Assembly: GCA_021794655.1 (NCBI GenBank)
Contig: JAJYQJ010000127.1
Span: 1 to 46,194, forward strand
Reading direction: 5' to 3'
Source of the DNA: Actinomycetes bacterium
Lineage (GTDB): Bacteria > Actinomycetota > Acidimicrobiia > Acidimicrobiales > RAAP-2
DNA: 46,194 nucleotides
The notes below the pieces were generated by a model. It saw nothing but the letters and a program-made list of their open reading frames with translations. It was not told the DNA's origin and ran no database searches. Position numbers and translations under genes: made by a program. Positions 15,042-27,596 of the stretch are shown here, in pieces (position 1 is the first letter of the stretch; each line of letters begins with the position of its first letter).

Positions 15042-15314
15042 TCAATCGACGCGAAGCCGCGCTCTTAGCTCTTCTTGGCGAACTTCGAAGTCTTCAATCG
15101 AGATCTTCCCGTCTTCTAAGTCTTGATGAAGCCGAGCAAACTCCTCCAAGACTCTCGCTTGGTCTTCCGGGGTCTGTACCGCATCAGGGCTTTCGCTCTC
15201 GCCAACCGCCTTGTCTTCACGCCGCGCGATTCGGTCCTCCTGCTTCGCCCTCGCCTTTTCCTTCTTCGCTTGATCACGCTGCAGTTTTCCAAAAGTCGAT
15301 CTCGGACGTGCCAT
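15042..15314 (-). CDS. Small charged coiled-coil protein, conserved hypothetical
   Basis: A 90-residue protein, MARPRSTFGKLQRDQAKKEK onward, very basic in its first 35 residues and acidic thereafter. The C-terminal LEDGKISIEDFEVRQEELRA resembles the short SHOCT-like oligomerisation motif. No catalytic motif or membrane segment. The function is not known; the basic N-terminus suggests nucleic-acid or ribosome binding. It lies convergent to the metallo-hydrolase gene and downstream of the RNA helicase gene on the same strand, separated by about 115 bases. Confidence 0.65.
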   Translation of the reverse strand: MARPRSTFGKLQRDQAKKEKARAKQEDRIARREDKAVGESESPDAVQTPEDQARVLEEFARLHQDLEDGKISIEDFEVRQEELRARLRVD

Positions 15315-15430
15315 CAGCCACTCCTCTCGATAACGAACCTGACCTCATAGATCTACCGGACATCGAGCTCTACAGACACCGTACTCTTCTCCGGTCAATA
15401 TCCGGCCTACAACCCGCTCAACCTGGCAGA

Positions 15431-16690
15431 TTAACGCTTCGTCGAGTCCGAAACCCTCGAAGCCGACCTCCTCGGCTTGCGGGAGCGGACTCGTGCCCTC
15501 GCCTTCGCCTGACGCCCTCGACCGTCACCGTCGTGACCACGCCGGTCCTTTCGGGCCTCTAAGTTCACCCTAGGTGAGCGTGACTCGCCCGCTACTTCGC
15601 CAGAGTCGCTCAACCCCAACGCCGTTTGCAGACCGCGAACCGACGCAGCCTGATCGGCAGTCACAAGAGATACCACCGCACCCGTCCTTCCCGCTCGACC
15701 AGTTCGCCCGGAACGGTGCAGGTAGTCAGTCGGGCTCGCTGCGGGGTCGTAGTGCACAACGCATGGGAGATCCGCCACATGTATCCCTCGCGCCGCGACA
15801 TCGGTTGCAACCAACGCTTGAGCGGTTCCATCGCTGAATCTCGCGAGTGCCCGTTCGCGTTGTGCCTGGCTTCGATCGCCGTGGATCGACACCGCACTCA
15901 CCCCCGCCGCGCTCAGCTGCTTCGCAACTCGATCAACCCCTCTCCTCGTACGGCAAAAGATCACCGCGCTGCCGTGGGTCCTCACCAGCCCGACCGTCAG
16001 CCCGAGGCGTTCAGAACGCTCCGTTTTCCAGAACGCGTGGGACACTTCGCCCACGCTCGACTTATCCGGCACCGCGTCGTGAAACACCGGACGTCTCAGA
16101 TACGATTCGACGATCGAATCAATCTCAGGACCAAACGTCGCCGAGAACAGCATCACTTGGCGTTCCTTGGAAGTCATGTTCAACAAGCGACGGACGCTCG
16201 GCAGGAATCCCATGTCCGACATCCGATCGGCTTCATCAATCACAACGGTGCTCACTTCCGCAATGCTCAGCGTTCCCTGCTTTATCAAGTCTTCGAGTCG
16301 TCCCGGACATGCGACGACGGTGTCAACGCCCCGGCTCAGCGCCTTGCGGGTCGGTCCGTAGCTAGTACCGCCGTAAACCGCGATCGTTCTTCTCGGCTCC
16401 CGCGCCAGCGCCGCGAGCTCGGTGCAGACTTGTGCCGCGAGCTCTCTGGTTGGCACCAACACCAACGACGTGGGAAAACCCGGCTTCGAGCGAGCTTTCT
16501 TCGCCGCTATCGCCAACCCGAACGCCAGCGTCTTTCCCGAACCCGTCGGTGCTTTCCCACAGACGTCGCGACCAGCGATCGCATCGGGTATCGCGGCAGC
16601 TTGGATGGGAAACGGCGTCGTGATCCCGCCACTTCTGAGGTGCTCGACAAGGCGTGGTGGCACGCCAAGGTCGGAAAACGAGTAAGTCAT
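15431..16690 (-). CDS. DEAD-box ATP-dependent RNA helicase
   Basis: A 419-residue DEAD-box helicase of the RhlE/DeaD type that unwinds RNA duplexes. Motifs in order are the Q motif (FPIQ near 30), motif I APTGSGKT 47-54, PTREL 80-84, motif II DEAD 152-155, motif III SAT 183-185, TDVAARGIH, and motif VI HRSGRTGRAG. The C-terminal 65 residues are basic and disordered (RKDRRGHDGDGRGRQAKARA), probably an RNA-binding tail. The frame is open 17 codons further upstream, but ATG at 16690 has GGAG five bases upstream and begins the conserved MTYSFSDLG, so it is preferred. Confidence 0.93.
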   Translation of the reverse strand: MTYSFSDLGVPPRLVEHLRSGGITTPFPIQAAAIPDAIAGRDVCGKAPTGSGKTLAFGLAIAAKKARSKPGFPTSLVLVPTRELAAQVCTELAALAREPRRTIAVYGGTSYGPTRKALSRGVDTVVACPGRLEDLIKQGTLSIAEVSTVVIDEADRMSDMGFLPSVRRLLNMTSKERQVMLFSATFGPEIDSIVESYLRRPVFHDAVPDKSSVGEVSHAFWKTERSERLGLTVGLVRTHGSAVIFCRTRRGVDRVAKQLSAAGVSAVSIHGDRSQAQRERALARFSDGTAQALVATDVAARGIHVADLPCVVHYDPAASPTDYLHRSGRTGRAGRTGAVVSLVTADQAASVRGLQTALGLSDSGEVAGESRSPRVNLEARKDRRGHDGDGRGRQAKARARVRSRKPRRSASRVSDSTKR

Positions 16691-16982
16691 GGAACTCCAG
16701 TCGAGTCTAGTTTGGCCAACTCGAACAGGAACTCGAATCAAGCCTCACAGCATGCCGCTGTGGCGGGTAGGTATCTGTGGTCAGTTGGTGTCTATATCCC
16801 TACGGATAAGTCGAACCACTGAACCTCTTTAACCATAGCACAACTTCGCGCCCTCTGTTCCGCTACCACAACGGCCGAAGACACCCTTGCTGGACGCGAA
16901 TCGACCGTCAGAACTGGCCGGCCCAAGCCATCCACCACCAGTTCGCTATCGAAGTGACTCATCTATCGCAGCAGACTTTGGC
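16691..16982. other. Intergenic region upstream of the helicase gene
   Basis: About 290 bases between the helicase start and the tRNA-Ser gene on the same strand. It should contain the helicase promoter; no further gene or clear structure is recognised. Confidence 0.4.
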
Positions 16983-17067
16983 GGAGGGAGTGGGATTCGA
17001 ACCCACGGTGGGCAGGACCCACAACGGTTTTCGAGACCGTCCGATTCGGCCACTCTCGCATCCCTCC
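16983..17067 (-). tRNA. serU: tRNA-Ser (CGA)
   Basis: An 85-base class II tRNA. The acceptor stem GGAGGGA pairs with TCCCTCC. The anticodon stem ACGGT/ACCGT holds the loop CTCGAAA with anticodon CGA, reading UCG. The long variable arm (GTGGGTCCTGCCCAC) is typical for serine tRNA, and the T arm has GTGGGTTCGAATCCCAC. No CCA is encoded. Confidence 0.95.
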
Positions 17068-17153
17068 AAACCAGATACTAGCTGGTCCAACAACCTCTCG
17101 TTCCCCGTTGCGACTCCTCCGTCCATTTCCAACATACAAACCTTCTTAGTCCC

Positions 17154-17630
17154 TCATCTCTTCTCCGAAAAGAACCGGGTCAGTATTTCGCCACAGCGGT
17201 CTTCCATCACGCCGGGGACAACGTCGACCTCGTGGTTCAGTCGCGGATCGCTACACACATTGTAGACAGACCCACACGCCCCTCCCTTTGGATCTTGAGC
17301 GCCGAAAACGACTCGTTCGATCCGCGCCGCGACGATCGCGCCGGCACACATTACACACGGCTCTAAAGTCACGATCAGCGAAACCGACGACATCCGCCAT
17401 CCCGCAGCACGCTCCGCGAGGCTCTTTAGTACGAGCATCTCCGCGTGTGCAGTCGGGTCCCCTCTCCGTTCGCGCTCGTTATGGGCAGACGCCACGACGC
17501 GCCCTGCGACCACCGCAACGGCTCCGACCGGAACGTCGTTGTGTGCGATCGCGAGTTTCGCCTCTTCTAACGCCGCGTTCATCGCAGCTTCATACAAGAC
17601 TCCGGCTTCTCGCGAAAACTCTGTACCCAT
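17154..17630 (-). CDS. tadA: tRNA-specific adenosine deaminase TadA
   Basis: A 158-residue zinc deaminase that converts A34 to inosine in tRNA-Arg(ACG). Zinc and catalytic residues are His62 and Glu64 (TAHAEM) and Cys92 and Cys95 (EPCVMCAGA). The body VPVGAVAVVAGRVVASAHNE is typical. The open frame runs further upstream, straight through the tRNA-Ser(GGA) gene, so that part is not coding. The ATG at 17630 lies only five bases after the tRNA 3' end and has no Shine-Dalgarno sequence. The tRNA and tadA are presumably co-transcribed and separated by tRNA 3' processing, leaving tadA almost leaderless. Confidence 0.93.
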   Translation of the reverse strand: MGTEFSREAGVLYEAAMNAALEEAKLAIAHNDVPVGAVAVVAGRVVASAHNERERRGDPTAHAEMLVLKSLAERAAGWRMSSVSLIVTLEPCVMCAGAIVAARIERVVFGAQDPKGGACGSVYNVCSDPRLNHEVDVVPGVMEDRCGEILTRFFSEKR

Positions 17631-17635
17631 CTCGC

Positions 17636-17719
17636 GGAGGCGGTGGGATTTGAACCCACGGTTGGTTGCCCAACACACGATTTCCAGTCGTGCCGATTCG
17701 GCCGCTCTCGCACGCCTCC
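17636..17719 (-). tRNA. serX: tRNA-Ser (GGA)
   Basis: An 84-base class II tRNA immediately upstream of tadA on the same strand. The acceptor stem GGAGGCG pairs with CGCCTCC. The anticodon stem CACGA/TCGTG encloses CTGGAAA with anticodon GGA, reading UCC/UCU. The long variable arm (GTTGGGCAACCAAC) identifies it as a serine tRNA. No encoded CCA. Confidence 0.95.
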
Positions 17720-17837
17720 CAAGCGCTGCCAGGCTATACGACCGATCAGGGGCCCGTTCAACGTGCCCTAACTCCTCTTGGAACAAGCCGCTACTTCGGT
17801 TCGCTATCATTGCCTCATCCAGCGCCTCGGCATTGGA

Positions 17838-17945
17838 TGCGGTGGCCGGGTCCTGCGCAACAGCTCCTCGTGAACCGAGTCAGGGTCGGAAGGCAGCAGC
17901 TCTCAGCGAGTCGGGTTGTGTGCCGTAGTCAACCTGGCCACCGCA
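17838..17945 (+). ncRNA. ffs: Small bacterial signal recognition particle RNA (4.5S type)
   Basis: About 108 bases that fold as one long hairpin. The ends TGCGGTGGCC (17838-17847) and GGCCACCGCA (17936-17945) pair perfectly. The conserved apical part is visible: GGTCCTGCGCAAC, CTCGTGAACC, then GTCAGGGTCGGAAGGCAGCA with the symmetric and asymmetric internal loops that bind Ffh. The location just upstream of dnaX is a known position of this gene in actinobacteria. The exact ends are set by the stem and could differ by a few bases. Confidence 0.92.
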
Positions 17946-18031
17946 CCGAACGCCGCCGGTCAGTTTCATGGTCGAAGAGGCCGCTCAGGCTGTAACAGAT
18001 AGGGCCTTTGAGGCCGGTAGGCTCGAACAAC

Positions 18032-19870
18032 ATGGACGAGAGTATGCAGAGCGAAGATGTAGCGGTTCAATCTACGTCAGACGACCAAGCTTCGTTCATA
18101 TCTCTTTACCGGAGATTTCGTCCCGGCAGGTTCGGGGAACTAGAGGGTCAGCCTCACGTCGTGCGGGCGCTTCAGCGGGCCTCTAGAGACGGTCGGATAG
18201 CCCACGCATACCTCTTCAGCGGCCCCCGCGGAACCGGTAAGACCTCGACCGCGAGAATTCTCGCCAGAGCACTCAACTGCGTTAACAAAGTCGACGGCGA
18301 ACCCTGTGGGATCTGTTCTTCGTGCATAGAGATCGCAAGAGGCTCCTCGCTCGACGTTCACGAGCTCGACGCCGCCTCGAACAACGGGGTCGACGCGATG
18401 AGAGATCTCGTTTCTCACGCCGCACTTGGAACACCTGGTCGTTGGAAGGTATACATCGTCGACGAGGTCCACATGCTTTCCAACGCCGCCGCGAACGCCT
18501 TATTGAAGACCCTTGAAGAGCCTCCCGCACACGTCGTCTTCGTCCTCGCCACCACCGATCCCCAAAAAGTCCCCGCTACGATTCGAAGTCGAACTCAGCA
18601 CTTTGAATTCAGGCTCCTCGAGTCAGACACGTTGGAGCATCTATTGGCCAGTATTAGAGATCGGGCTAACCTCGACCTCGACGACGACGCGATCGCGTTC
18701 GCAATTCGCAGGGGCAAAGGGTCGGCTCGTGACGCCCTTTCAACCTTGGATCAACTGGTCGCTTCGGGTTCCGTAGACGACTCCCGTCCTGAGATGAGCA
18801 GGCTCGTCGAGGCTATCTCCGCAGACGACGCTCAACGAACCCTTGTAGAACTCGCCACACTCCAACAAGGTGGTTGGGGGTCACAGCAACTCGCCTCGGA
18901 GATGGTCGACGAGTATCGCCAAGCGTTTCTCGTCGCGTTAGGAACAGACCTCGCGGACGCCCGCGGGGCCGAACGCGAGCGGCTCCTCGCGCTCGCAGGA
19001 CAGATCGGCCTTCCAAGAATCGTTCGTTCCATAGAAGTGCTCGGGCGTGCACAAGTAGAGATGCGCGACGCCCCTGACCCCAGGGTGGTTCTAGAGATAG
19101 CTCTCGTTCGCCTCGCAAGGCCAGATCTCGACACCGACTACGCCGCGTTGGTCGAACGGATCTCTAGATTGGAGCGGTCCCCGACGCCACCAGCGATCGA
19201 CAGACCCGCTAGTGATTCCAGACCCGCTAGTGATTCCAGACCCGCTAGTGATTCCAGACCCGCTAGTGATTCCAGCCTCGCGAGAGACGCTTCACCCCTC
19301 CCTAGAGCCCCACGCAAGGCCGATAGCCCCCCCAAAGATCTAAGCGTTACAGGATCTCTGACGTCTCAAACCACAAAACCTATCGACGAGTCCCCTACTT
19401 CTGTGCCGGGCGCCCAAGTAGACAGGGACCTCCTCGTCCAGTCGTGGGGGGATCACATCTTGAGGAATCTCCCTGGGCGAGCAAAAGCGCTATTCAGTGC
19501 CGGACGCTTTATTTCCGTCGACTCCGGACGCGCTACCTTCGCTCTTCCAAACGCTGCCCACCGAGATCGCTGCACAGAGGTTCTCCCTATCGTCGAAGAG
19601 GCCATAGCCATCCACTTCGGTACCGCGATACCAATTGACTTGGTCGTCGACAGCTCTTCAGATCGGTCAAAGTCGGGCGTTACCTCCCCAGAGCGCTCCG
19701 CGACCGGACCATTGTCTCGTGACGGTTCCACTGTAAAACGTGGGGATGATCAAGACTTCACAAACGCAGAAGACGATCTCTTGGAGATGGTCGACGAAGG
19801 CGAGGGGTCGTCCCTCGTCGAATCACGCCTAAAGGAGGCCTTCCCCGGCGTTGAGGAGGTGACCGGTTAG
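18032..19870 (+). CDS. dnaX: DNA polymerase III subunit gamma/tau
   Basis: A 612-residue clamp-loader ATPase (AAA+). Near the N-terminus are SLYRRFRPGRFGELEGQ, Walker A GPRGTGKT (64-71), a zinc module (CVNKVDGEPCGICSSC), Walker B VDEVHML and the SRC-like IRSRTQHFEF. Domain III follows, then a proline/serine-rich linker with four RPASDS repeats and a C-terminal tau region (LLVQSWGDHILRNLPGRAKA). The start is uncertain: TTG 18008, ATG 18032 or ATG 18044 are all possible. A run of seven C at 19327-19333, codon about 433, is followed in the +1 frame by TAA at 19341, which could allow a short gamma-like product. recR begins directly after the stop. Confidence 0.95.
   Translation: MDESMQSEDVAVQSTSDDQASFISLYRRFRPGRFGELEGQPHVVRALQRASRDGRIAHAYLFSGPRGTGKTSTARILARALNCVNKVDGEPCGICSSCIEIARGSSLDVHELDAASNNGVDAMRDLVSHAALGTPGRWKVYIVDEVHMLSNAAANALLKTLEEPPAHVVFVLATTDPQKVPATIRSRTQHFEFRLLESDTLEHLLASIRDRANLDLDDDAIAFAIRRGKGSARDALSTLDQLVASGSVDDSRPEMSRLVEAISADDAQRTLVELATLQQGGWGSQQLASEMVDEYRQAFLVALGTDLADARGAERERLLALAGQIGLPRIVRSIEVLGRAQVEMRDAPDPRVVLEIALVRLARPDLDTDYAALVERISRLERSPTPPAIDRPASDSRPASDSRPASDSRPASDSSLARDASPLPRAPRKADSPPKDLSVTGSLTSQTTKPIDESPTSVPGAQVDRDLLVQSWGDHILRNLPGRAKALFSAGRFISVDSGRATFALPNAAHRDRCTEVLPIVEEAIAIHFGTAIPIDLVVDSSSDRSKSGVTSPERSATGPLSRDGSTVKRGDDQDFTNAEDDLLEMVDEGEGSSLVESRLKEAFPGVEEVTG
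19202..19273 (+). repeat. Four perfect 18-base tandem repeats inside dnaX
   Basis: AGACCCGCTAGTGATTCC is repeated four times without a mismatch. The unit is a multiple of three, so it encodes RPASDS four times in the flexible linker between the ATPase and tau domains. Identity at the DNA level, including third codon positions, points to recent expansion by replication slippage. Confidence 0.97.
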
Positions 19871-20497
19871 ATGTACACAGGGCCTCTACGGTCCCTAATC
19901 GACGAACTCGGTCGGATGCCTGGTATAGGACCTAAGTCGGCTCAACGGATCGCTTTCTACCTCCTCAAGGCACCCCTGGAAGACGTCACGCGCTTGTCGA
20001 ACGCCATCGTCGTCATGAAGGAACGCACGACCCTGTGCTCGATCTGCTTCAACATCTCAGAAGGTGGAGGGCTCTGTGACGTCTGCGACGACGCTCAGCG
20101 TGATGGATCAATCCTCTGCATCGTCGAAGATCCAAGAGATATCGTCGCCGTGGAGCGGACTCATAGATTCAAAGGTCGATATCACGTCCTGCACGGCGCG
20201 CTAAACCCGCTGGAGGGTGTCGGACCCGATCAGCTCAAGATCGCTGAACTCATGGAACGGGTCGGCAACGAGCCAATCGCGGAAGTTATCTTGTGCACGA
20301 ATCCTAACCTCGAAGGTGAGGCCACGGCTATGTACTTGGCGAAACTTCTCTCACGAACCGACGTGAGTGTCACCCGGATAGCGAGCGGCCTTCCAGTCGG
20401 AGGTGACCTCGAGTACGCAGACGAACTGACTCTCGGCCGCGCTCTCGACGGTCGAACCGACCTCACTACGGTCCGCGACGGATCGACAACGATCTGA
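19871..20497 (+). CDS. recR: Recombination mediator protein RecR
   Basis: A 208-residue protein of full family length. It has the helix-hairpin-helix LGRMPGIGPKSAQRIAFYLL (13-32), a four-cysteine zinc finger (Cys56, 59, 69, 72) and the Toprim domain (ILCIVEDPRDIVAVERTH, later EGEATAMYLAKLL). RecR works with RecF and RecO in loading RecA at gaps. The ATG follows the dnaX TAG with no spacer, the usual dnaX-recR operon. A short tandem duplication lies just after its stop. Confidence 0.97.
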   Translation: MYTGPLRSLIDELGRMPGIGPKSAQRIAFYLLKAPLEDVTRLSNAIVVMKERTTLCSICFNISEGGGLCDVCDDAQRDGSILCIVEDPRDIVAVERTHRFKGRYHVLHGALNPLEGVGPDQLKIAELMERVGNEPIAEVILCTNPNLEGEATAMYLAKLLSRTDVSVTRIASGLPVGGDLEYADELTLGRALDGRTDLTTVRDGSTTI

Positions 20498-20505
20498 AAA
20501 TACTC

Positions 20506-20531
20506 TGAGCAAACGCACTGGGCAAACGCAC
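20506..20531 (+). repeat. 13-base tandem repeat just after recR
   Basis: TGAGCAAACGCAC and TGGGCAAACGCAC lie head to tail eight bases after the recR stop, differing by one base. Related sequence (CACTGGGAAAAC) follows. Confidence 0.85.
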
Positions 20532-20697
20532 CAAACAAAGACACTGGGAAAACACGTAAGTTGAGGTCGAGCGGTCGTGTAAACGGCGGACCCGTATTCG
20601 TAGCGTCCCAGCTGAGCGCGGGTAATCTAGCTATGTTTTCGTGCTTTCTCGCGGGCGGCTGTCAATAGTGCGGCTATACCGGTAACCTGCTCGTCTA

Positions 20698-21363
20698 ATG
20701 AACAGTGCTCTACAAGGGAGTCCCACGGACGAACATGGTCAAGACGACGTCAGCCCTGACGACCCGTCCGGGCGAGAATCAAAAGCGCGATTGAAGCGCA
20801 CGTCGCGTAGCCGCTGGCTCGTCGAGGGGCTGAGTATCGTCTTGGTGGCACTCGTCTTCGCGTTTCTTCTTCGAACCTACGTCGTTCAAACCTTTTACAT
20901 ACCTTCTGGCTCAATGACCCCTACGCTCCAAATAGGCGACAGGATCCTCGTGAACAAACTCAGCTACCGCTTCCACAGTGTCCACGAAGGAGACATCGTC
21001 GTCTTCTCACATCCGCCACTTGAACACTGCGGAACCAAGATTGAAGATCTCGTGAAGCGGGTCATCGCTACTCCGGGACAGACAATTTCTCTTGCGCACG
21101 GTCAGGTGTTCATAAACAACAAGCTGCTTCCCGAGCCGTGGTTGCCCAATAGCCCCAATTCTGTGACCCTACCTGGACCAGACCCTCAAGAACCCTTTAG
21201 CCTCACGCGGCCGTATAAGGTCCCGGCTAACAACTACTTCATGATGGGCGACAACAGGACCGGCTCTTGTGACAGCCGGTGGTGGGGGCCGGTCCCGAAG
21301 TCCCTGATAATAGGCAAGGTTGACGCCAGGATATGGCCACTATCGCGTTTTAAGATCTTTTGA
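20698..21363 (+). CDS. lepB: Signal peptidase I
   Basis: A 221-residue S26 signal peptidase. The N-terminal 40 residues are charged and cytoplasmic; one membrane helix (LVEGLSIVLVALVFAFLLRT) spans about 41-60. The catalytic serine is Ser72 in IPSGSMTPT and the general base is Lys120 in DLVKRVIATPGQ. The later box MGDNRTGSCDSRWWGPV is also intact. It removes signal peptides from exported proteins. ATG at 20698, about 200 bases after recR. Confidence 0.96.
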   Translation: MNSALQGSPTDEHGQDDVSPDDPSGRESKARLKRTSRSRWLVEGLSIVLVALVFAFLLRTYVVQTFYIPSGSMTPTLQIGDRILVNKLSYRFHSVHEGDIVVFSHPPLEHCGTKIEDLVKRVIATPGQTISLAHGQVFINNKLLPEPWLPNSPNSVTLPGPDPQEPFSLTRPYKVPANNYFMMGDNRTGSCDSRWWGPVPKSLIIGKVDARIWPLSRFKIF

Positions 21364-21473
21364 ACAAGCCTTCTTGTAACGGGGCGGAAAAGAAAGTCGA
21401 ACTATACTTTCACCCAACGAATAGGGGCCGCTCGCCCGGCTCTCGAGTCCAAAGCTACGACGCGTACTCCAAG

Positions 21474-21493
21474 GGCCGTTGCTGGCCGTTGCG
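21474..21493 (+). repeat. 10-base tandem repeat between lepB and the RodZ-like gene
   Basis: GGCCGTTGCT and GGCCGTTGCG are adjacent and differ only in the last base. They lie in the presumed leader of the downstream gene. Confidence 0.8.
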
Positions 21494-21527
21494 TGCTGAG
21501 ATCTATGAACAAACTTAGGAGGAATCG

Positions 21528-22577
21528 GTGATCCTTCGCCGTGACGGAGTTTCCCGCCGCGACTACACGGCCGTGCTCCCCAACTCTGTCCCAGAGATTG
21601 GGCGGCTGCTGCGTCGCGAACGGACCCGCCAGGGGCTCAGTACGGAAAACGTGAGCTTTTTCACGGGAATCCCGAGCATCATGATAGAAGCCCTTGAGAG
21701 TGGCACGGTAGATCACATCCCAAACCAGGTCTCGACCTTGAAAGCGTTGGAACGTTACGCGAAGAGCCTCGGCCTACCCTCCGCTCAGTACGTACTCGCA
21801 CTCGTGGAGCACTGGCCAGACACCCCCGCAGATCCAGTGGTCGACTCCACACCGGCGCCGTTGATAACACAAGTACATCGTCCTTCAGCGCTAAGTGAAA
21901 CGGCGTCGATCTCGAAGGTTTCAAACTCGGAGATTTCAAGTGAACCGCTAACCTCCGGTGCGACGACTCGCCCCTCGTCGCTCGCTGAGCCTCATTGGAA
22001 CTCGTCACATATGGTCGATACCGGGGTCATTCCATCCGTTTCCAAACCGCCCGAGATAAAGTCCGCGAAACCAAGAAAACCTAAAGCGCCGCTTCTCTTG
22101 AGACTGCTCTTCGCTCTCGTCGCGCTCGCATTTCTATCCGCCGCAACCGCACTCGTTGTCGACAAGGTTCACCCCCAGTGGCTCCACGATATCGGTGTCC
22201 TTCATTCCCCGGGTCAACACGGAGGAAGCGGCAACACTCCCGCGACCAAGCCGGCGAGCCCTCCGCCTATCTTCTCGATAGCCCACTCCGGTTCGAGTAC
22301 CGCTGACTTCAACGTCCGGGCCACTTCATTCGACGTCCGAGTCGTGACGCTCGGTTACCCGAGTTGGGTCCAAGCTTCCAACAGTAGCCAGGCGACGCCG
22401 TTTTTCTCAAAGATCATCGGCGCAGGCCAGTCTCACAGTTTCACTGTCACGCACCAACTCACCCTCCAAGTTGGATCTGCTTCGGCAAAGGTGTTCGTCT
22501 CTGTGAGCGGCAAGGATGTCGGTTTTTACTTTCCCCCGTCCGCACCGTTCACAATGAACTTCACTTCCATCAGGTAG
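21528..22577 (+). CDS. RodZ-like membrane protein with HTH domain
   Basis: A 349-residue bitopic protein. Residues 20-85 form a Cro-like helix-turn-helix of the HTH_25 type (EIGRLLRRERTRQGLSTENV, then SFFTGIPSIMIEALESG). A proline/serine-rich linker precedes a membrane segment at about 185-210 (LLLRLLFALVALAFLSAATALVV). The outside part ends in a beta-rich domain like DUF4115. This layout is that of RodZ, which links the cytoskeleton and the cell-wall machinery. GTG at 21528 has AGGAGG seven bases upstream. It sits beside lepB rather than with other morphogenes. A 7-base duplication covers its stop codon. Confidence 0.78.
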   Translation: MILRRDGVSRRDYTAVLPNSVPEIGRLLRRERTRQGLSTENVSFFTGIPSIMIEALESGTVDHIPNQVSTLKALERYAKSLGLPSAQYVLALVEHWPDTPADPVVDSTPAPLITQVHRPSALSETASISKVSNSEISSEPLTSGATTRPSSLAEPHWNSSHMVDTGVIPSVSKPPEIKSAKPRKPKAPLLLRLLFALVALAFLSAATALVVDKVHPQWLHDIGVLHSPGQHGGSGNTPATKPASPPPIFSIAHSGSSTADFNVRATSFDVRVVTLGYPSWVQASNSSQATPFFSKIIGAGQSHSFTVTHQLTLQVGSASAKVFVSVSGKDVGFYFPPSAPFTMNFTSIR

Positions 22578-22587
22578 CAGGTAGCAG
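22574..22587 (+). repeat. 7-base tandem repeat over the stop of the RodZ-like gene
   Basis: GTAGCAG twice in a row; the first copy contains the last base of the final sense codon and the TAG stop, and the second copies it immediately downstream. Confidence 0.8.
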
Positions 22588-22596
22588 ATCAGTCGC

Positions 22597-22608
22597 GCGG
22601 GCGCCCGC
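22597..22608. terminator. GC-rich palindrome between convergent genes
   Basis: GCGGGCGCCCGC followed by TTTGGG, lying between the convergent RodZ-like and gyrA genes. It could fold as a short hairpin and serve as a terminator, but the stem is only four to five pairs and there is no long T run. Confidence 0.3.
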
Positions 22609-22645
22609 TTTGGGAACAACTATCTCTACCTGGTTATCTACCCGT

Positions 22646-27141
<4,496 letters not shown>

Positions 27142-27206
27142 TCAAGAACGAATACTTCTCAAGGCTACCCGCCTAGCCTACTCCAACTCGAAGCGTTCAA
27201 CCGAGT

Positions 27207-27596
27207 TCACCCACGCCTCACCACGACCTCAACCCTTCGCGGCGCCTTGCCGCTGATCGCCTCCAACTTTGTCAAGATTCTCGCGCTGTCGGCCTTGGCT
27301 CGCGTCGCCCACGCCGGGTGATCCGCCGCGATCACGAGGACCTCGTTCGAGACCCGAAGTGGTCGGATATGAGCTGACGCGCCTTCCCCGACGATCTCTG
27401 ACCACTTCGAGAAAACCGCCGACATCGTTGTCGTATCCAGCGTCGAAACCGGGTCTGACCTTATTCTCTTGACGACCGCCTCGATCGCCGTTCCAAGCCG
27501 TTTGAAGTCCCCTTGATCGTCTCTTCTCATCTCTATCACGAACGCCTTCGACTCTAGAACAGCTCCGTCTCTCCCACTTGTGTCCTCACTGATCAA
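27207..27596 (-). CDS. dciA: DciA-like protein (DUF721), replicative helicase loader/operator
   Basis: A 129-residue protein of the DUF721 family, represented by Rv0004 in M. tuberculosis, which sits in the same place between recF and gyrB. The conserved part is FSKWSEIVGEGASAHIRPLRVSNEVLVIAADHPAWATRAKADSAR, split here only by the length limit of mention: FSKWSEIVGEGASAHIRPL, SNEVLVIAADHPAWATRA. DciA proteins interact with DnaB helicase in bacteria that lack DnaC or DnaI. The N-terminal 40 residues are variable. Its start overlaps the recF end by 11 bases, indicating operon expression. Confidence 0.88.
   Translation of the reverse strand: MISEDTSGRDGAVLESKAFVIEMRRDDQGDFKRLGTAIEAVVKRIRSDPVSTLDTTTMSAVFSKWSEIVGEGASAHIRPLRVSNEVLVIAADHPAWATRAKADSARILTKLEAISGKAPRRVEVVVRRG

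Noticed and set aside
17637-17810. N-terminal extension of tadA
   Set aside because: This part of the frame lies over the tRNA-Ser(GGA) gene and beyond; the TadA family begins at the ATG of 17630.
19202-19273. CRISPR-like array
   Set aside because: The units are contiguous without spacers and encode amino acids in frame in dnaX; no cas genes are present.
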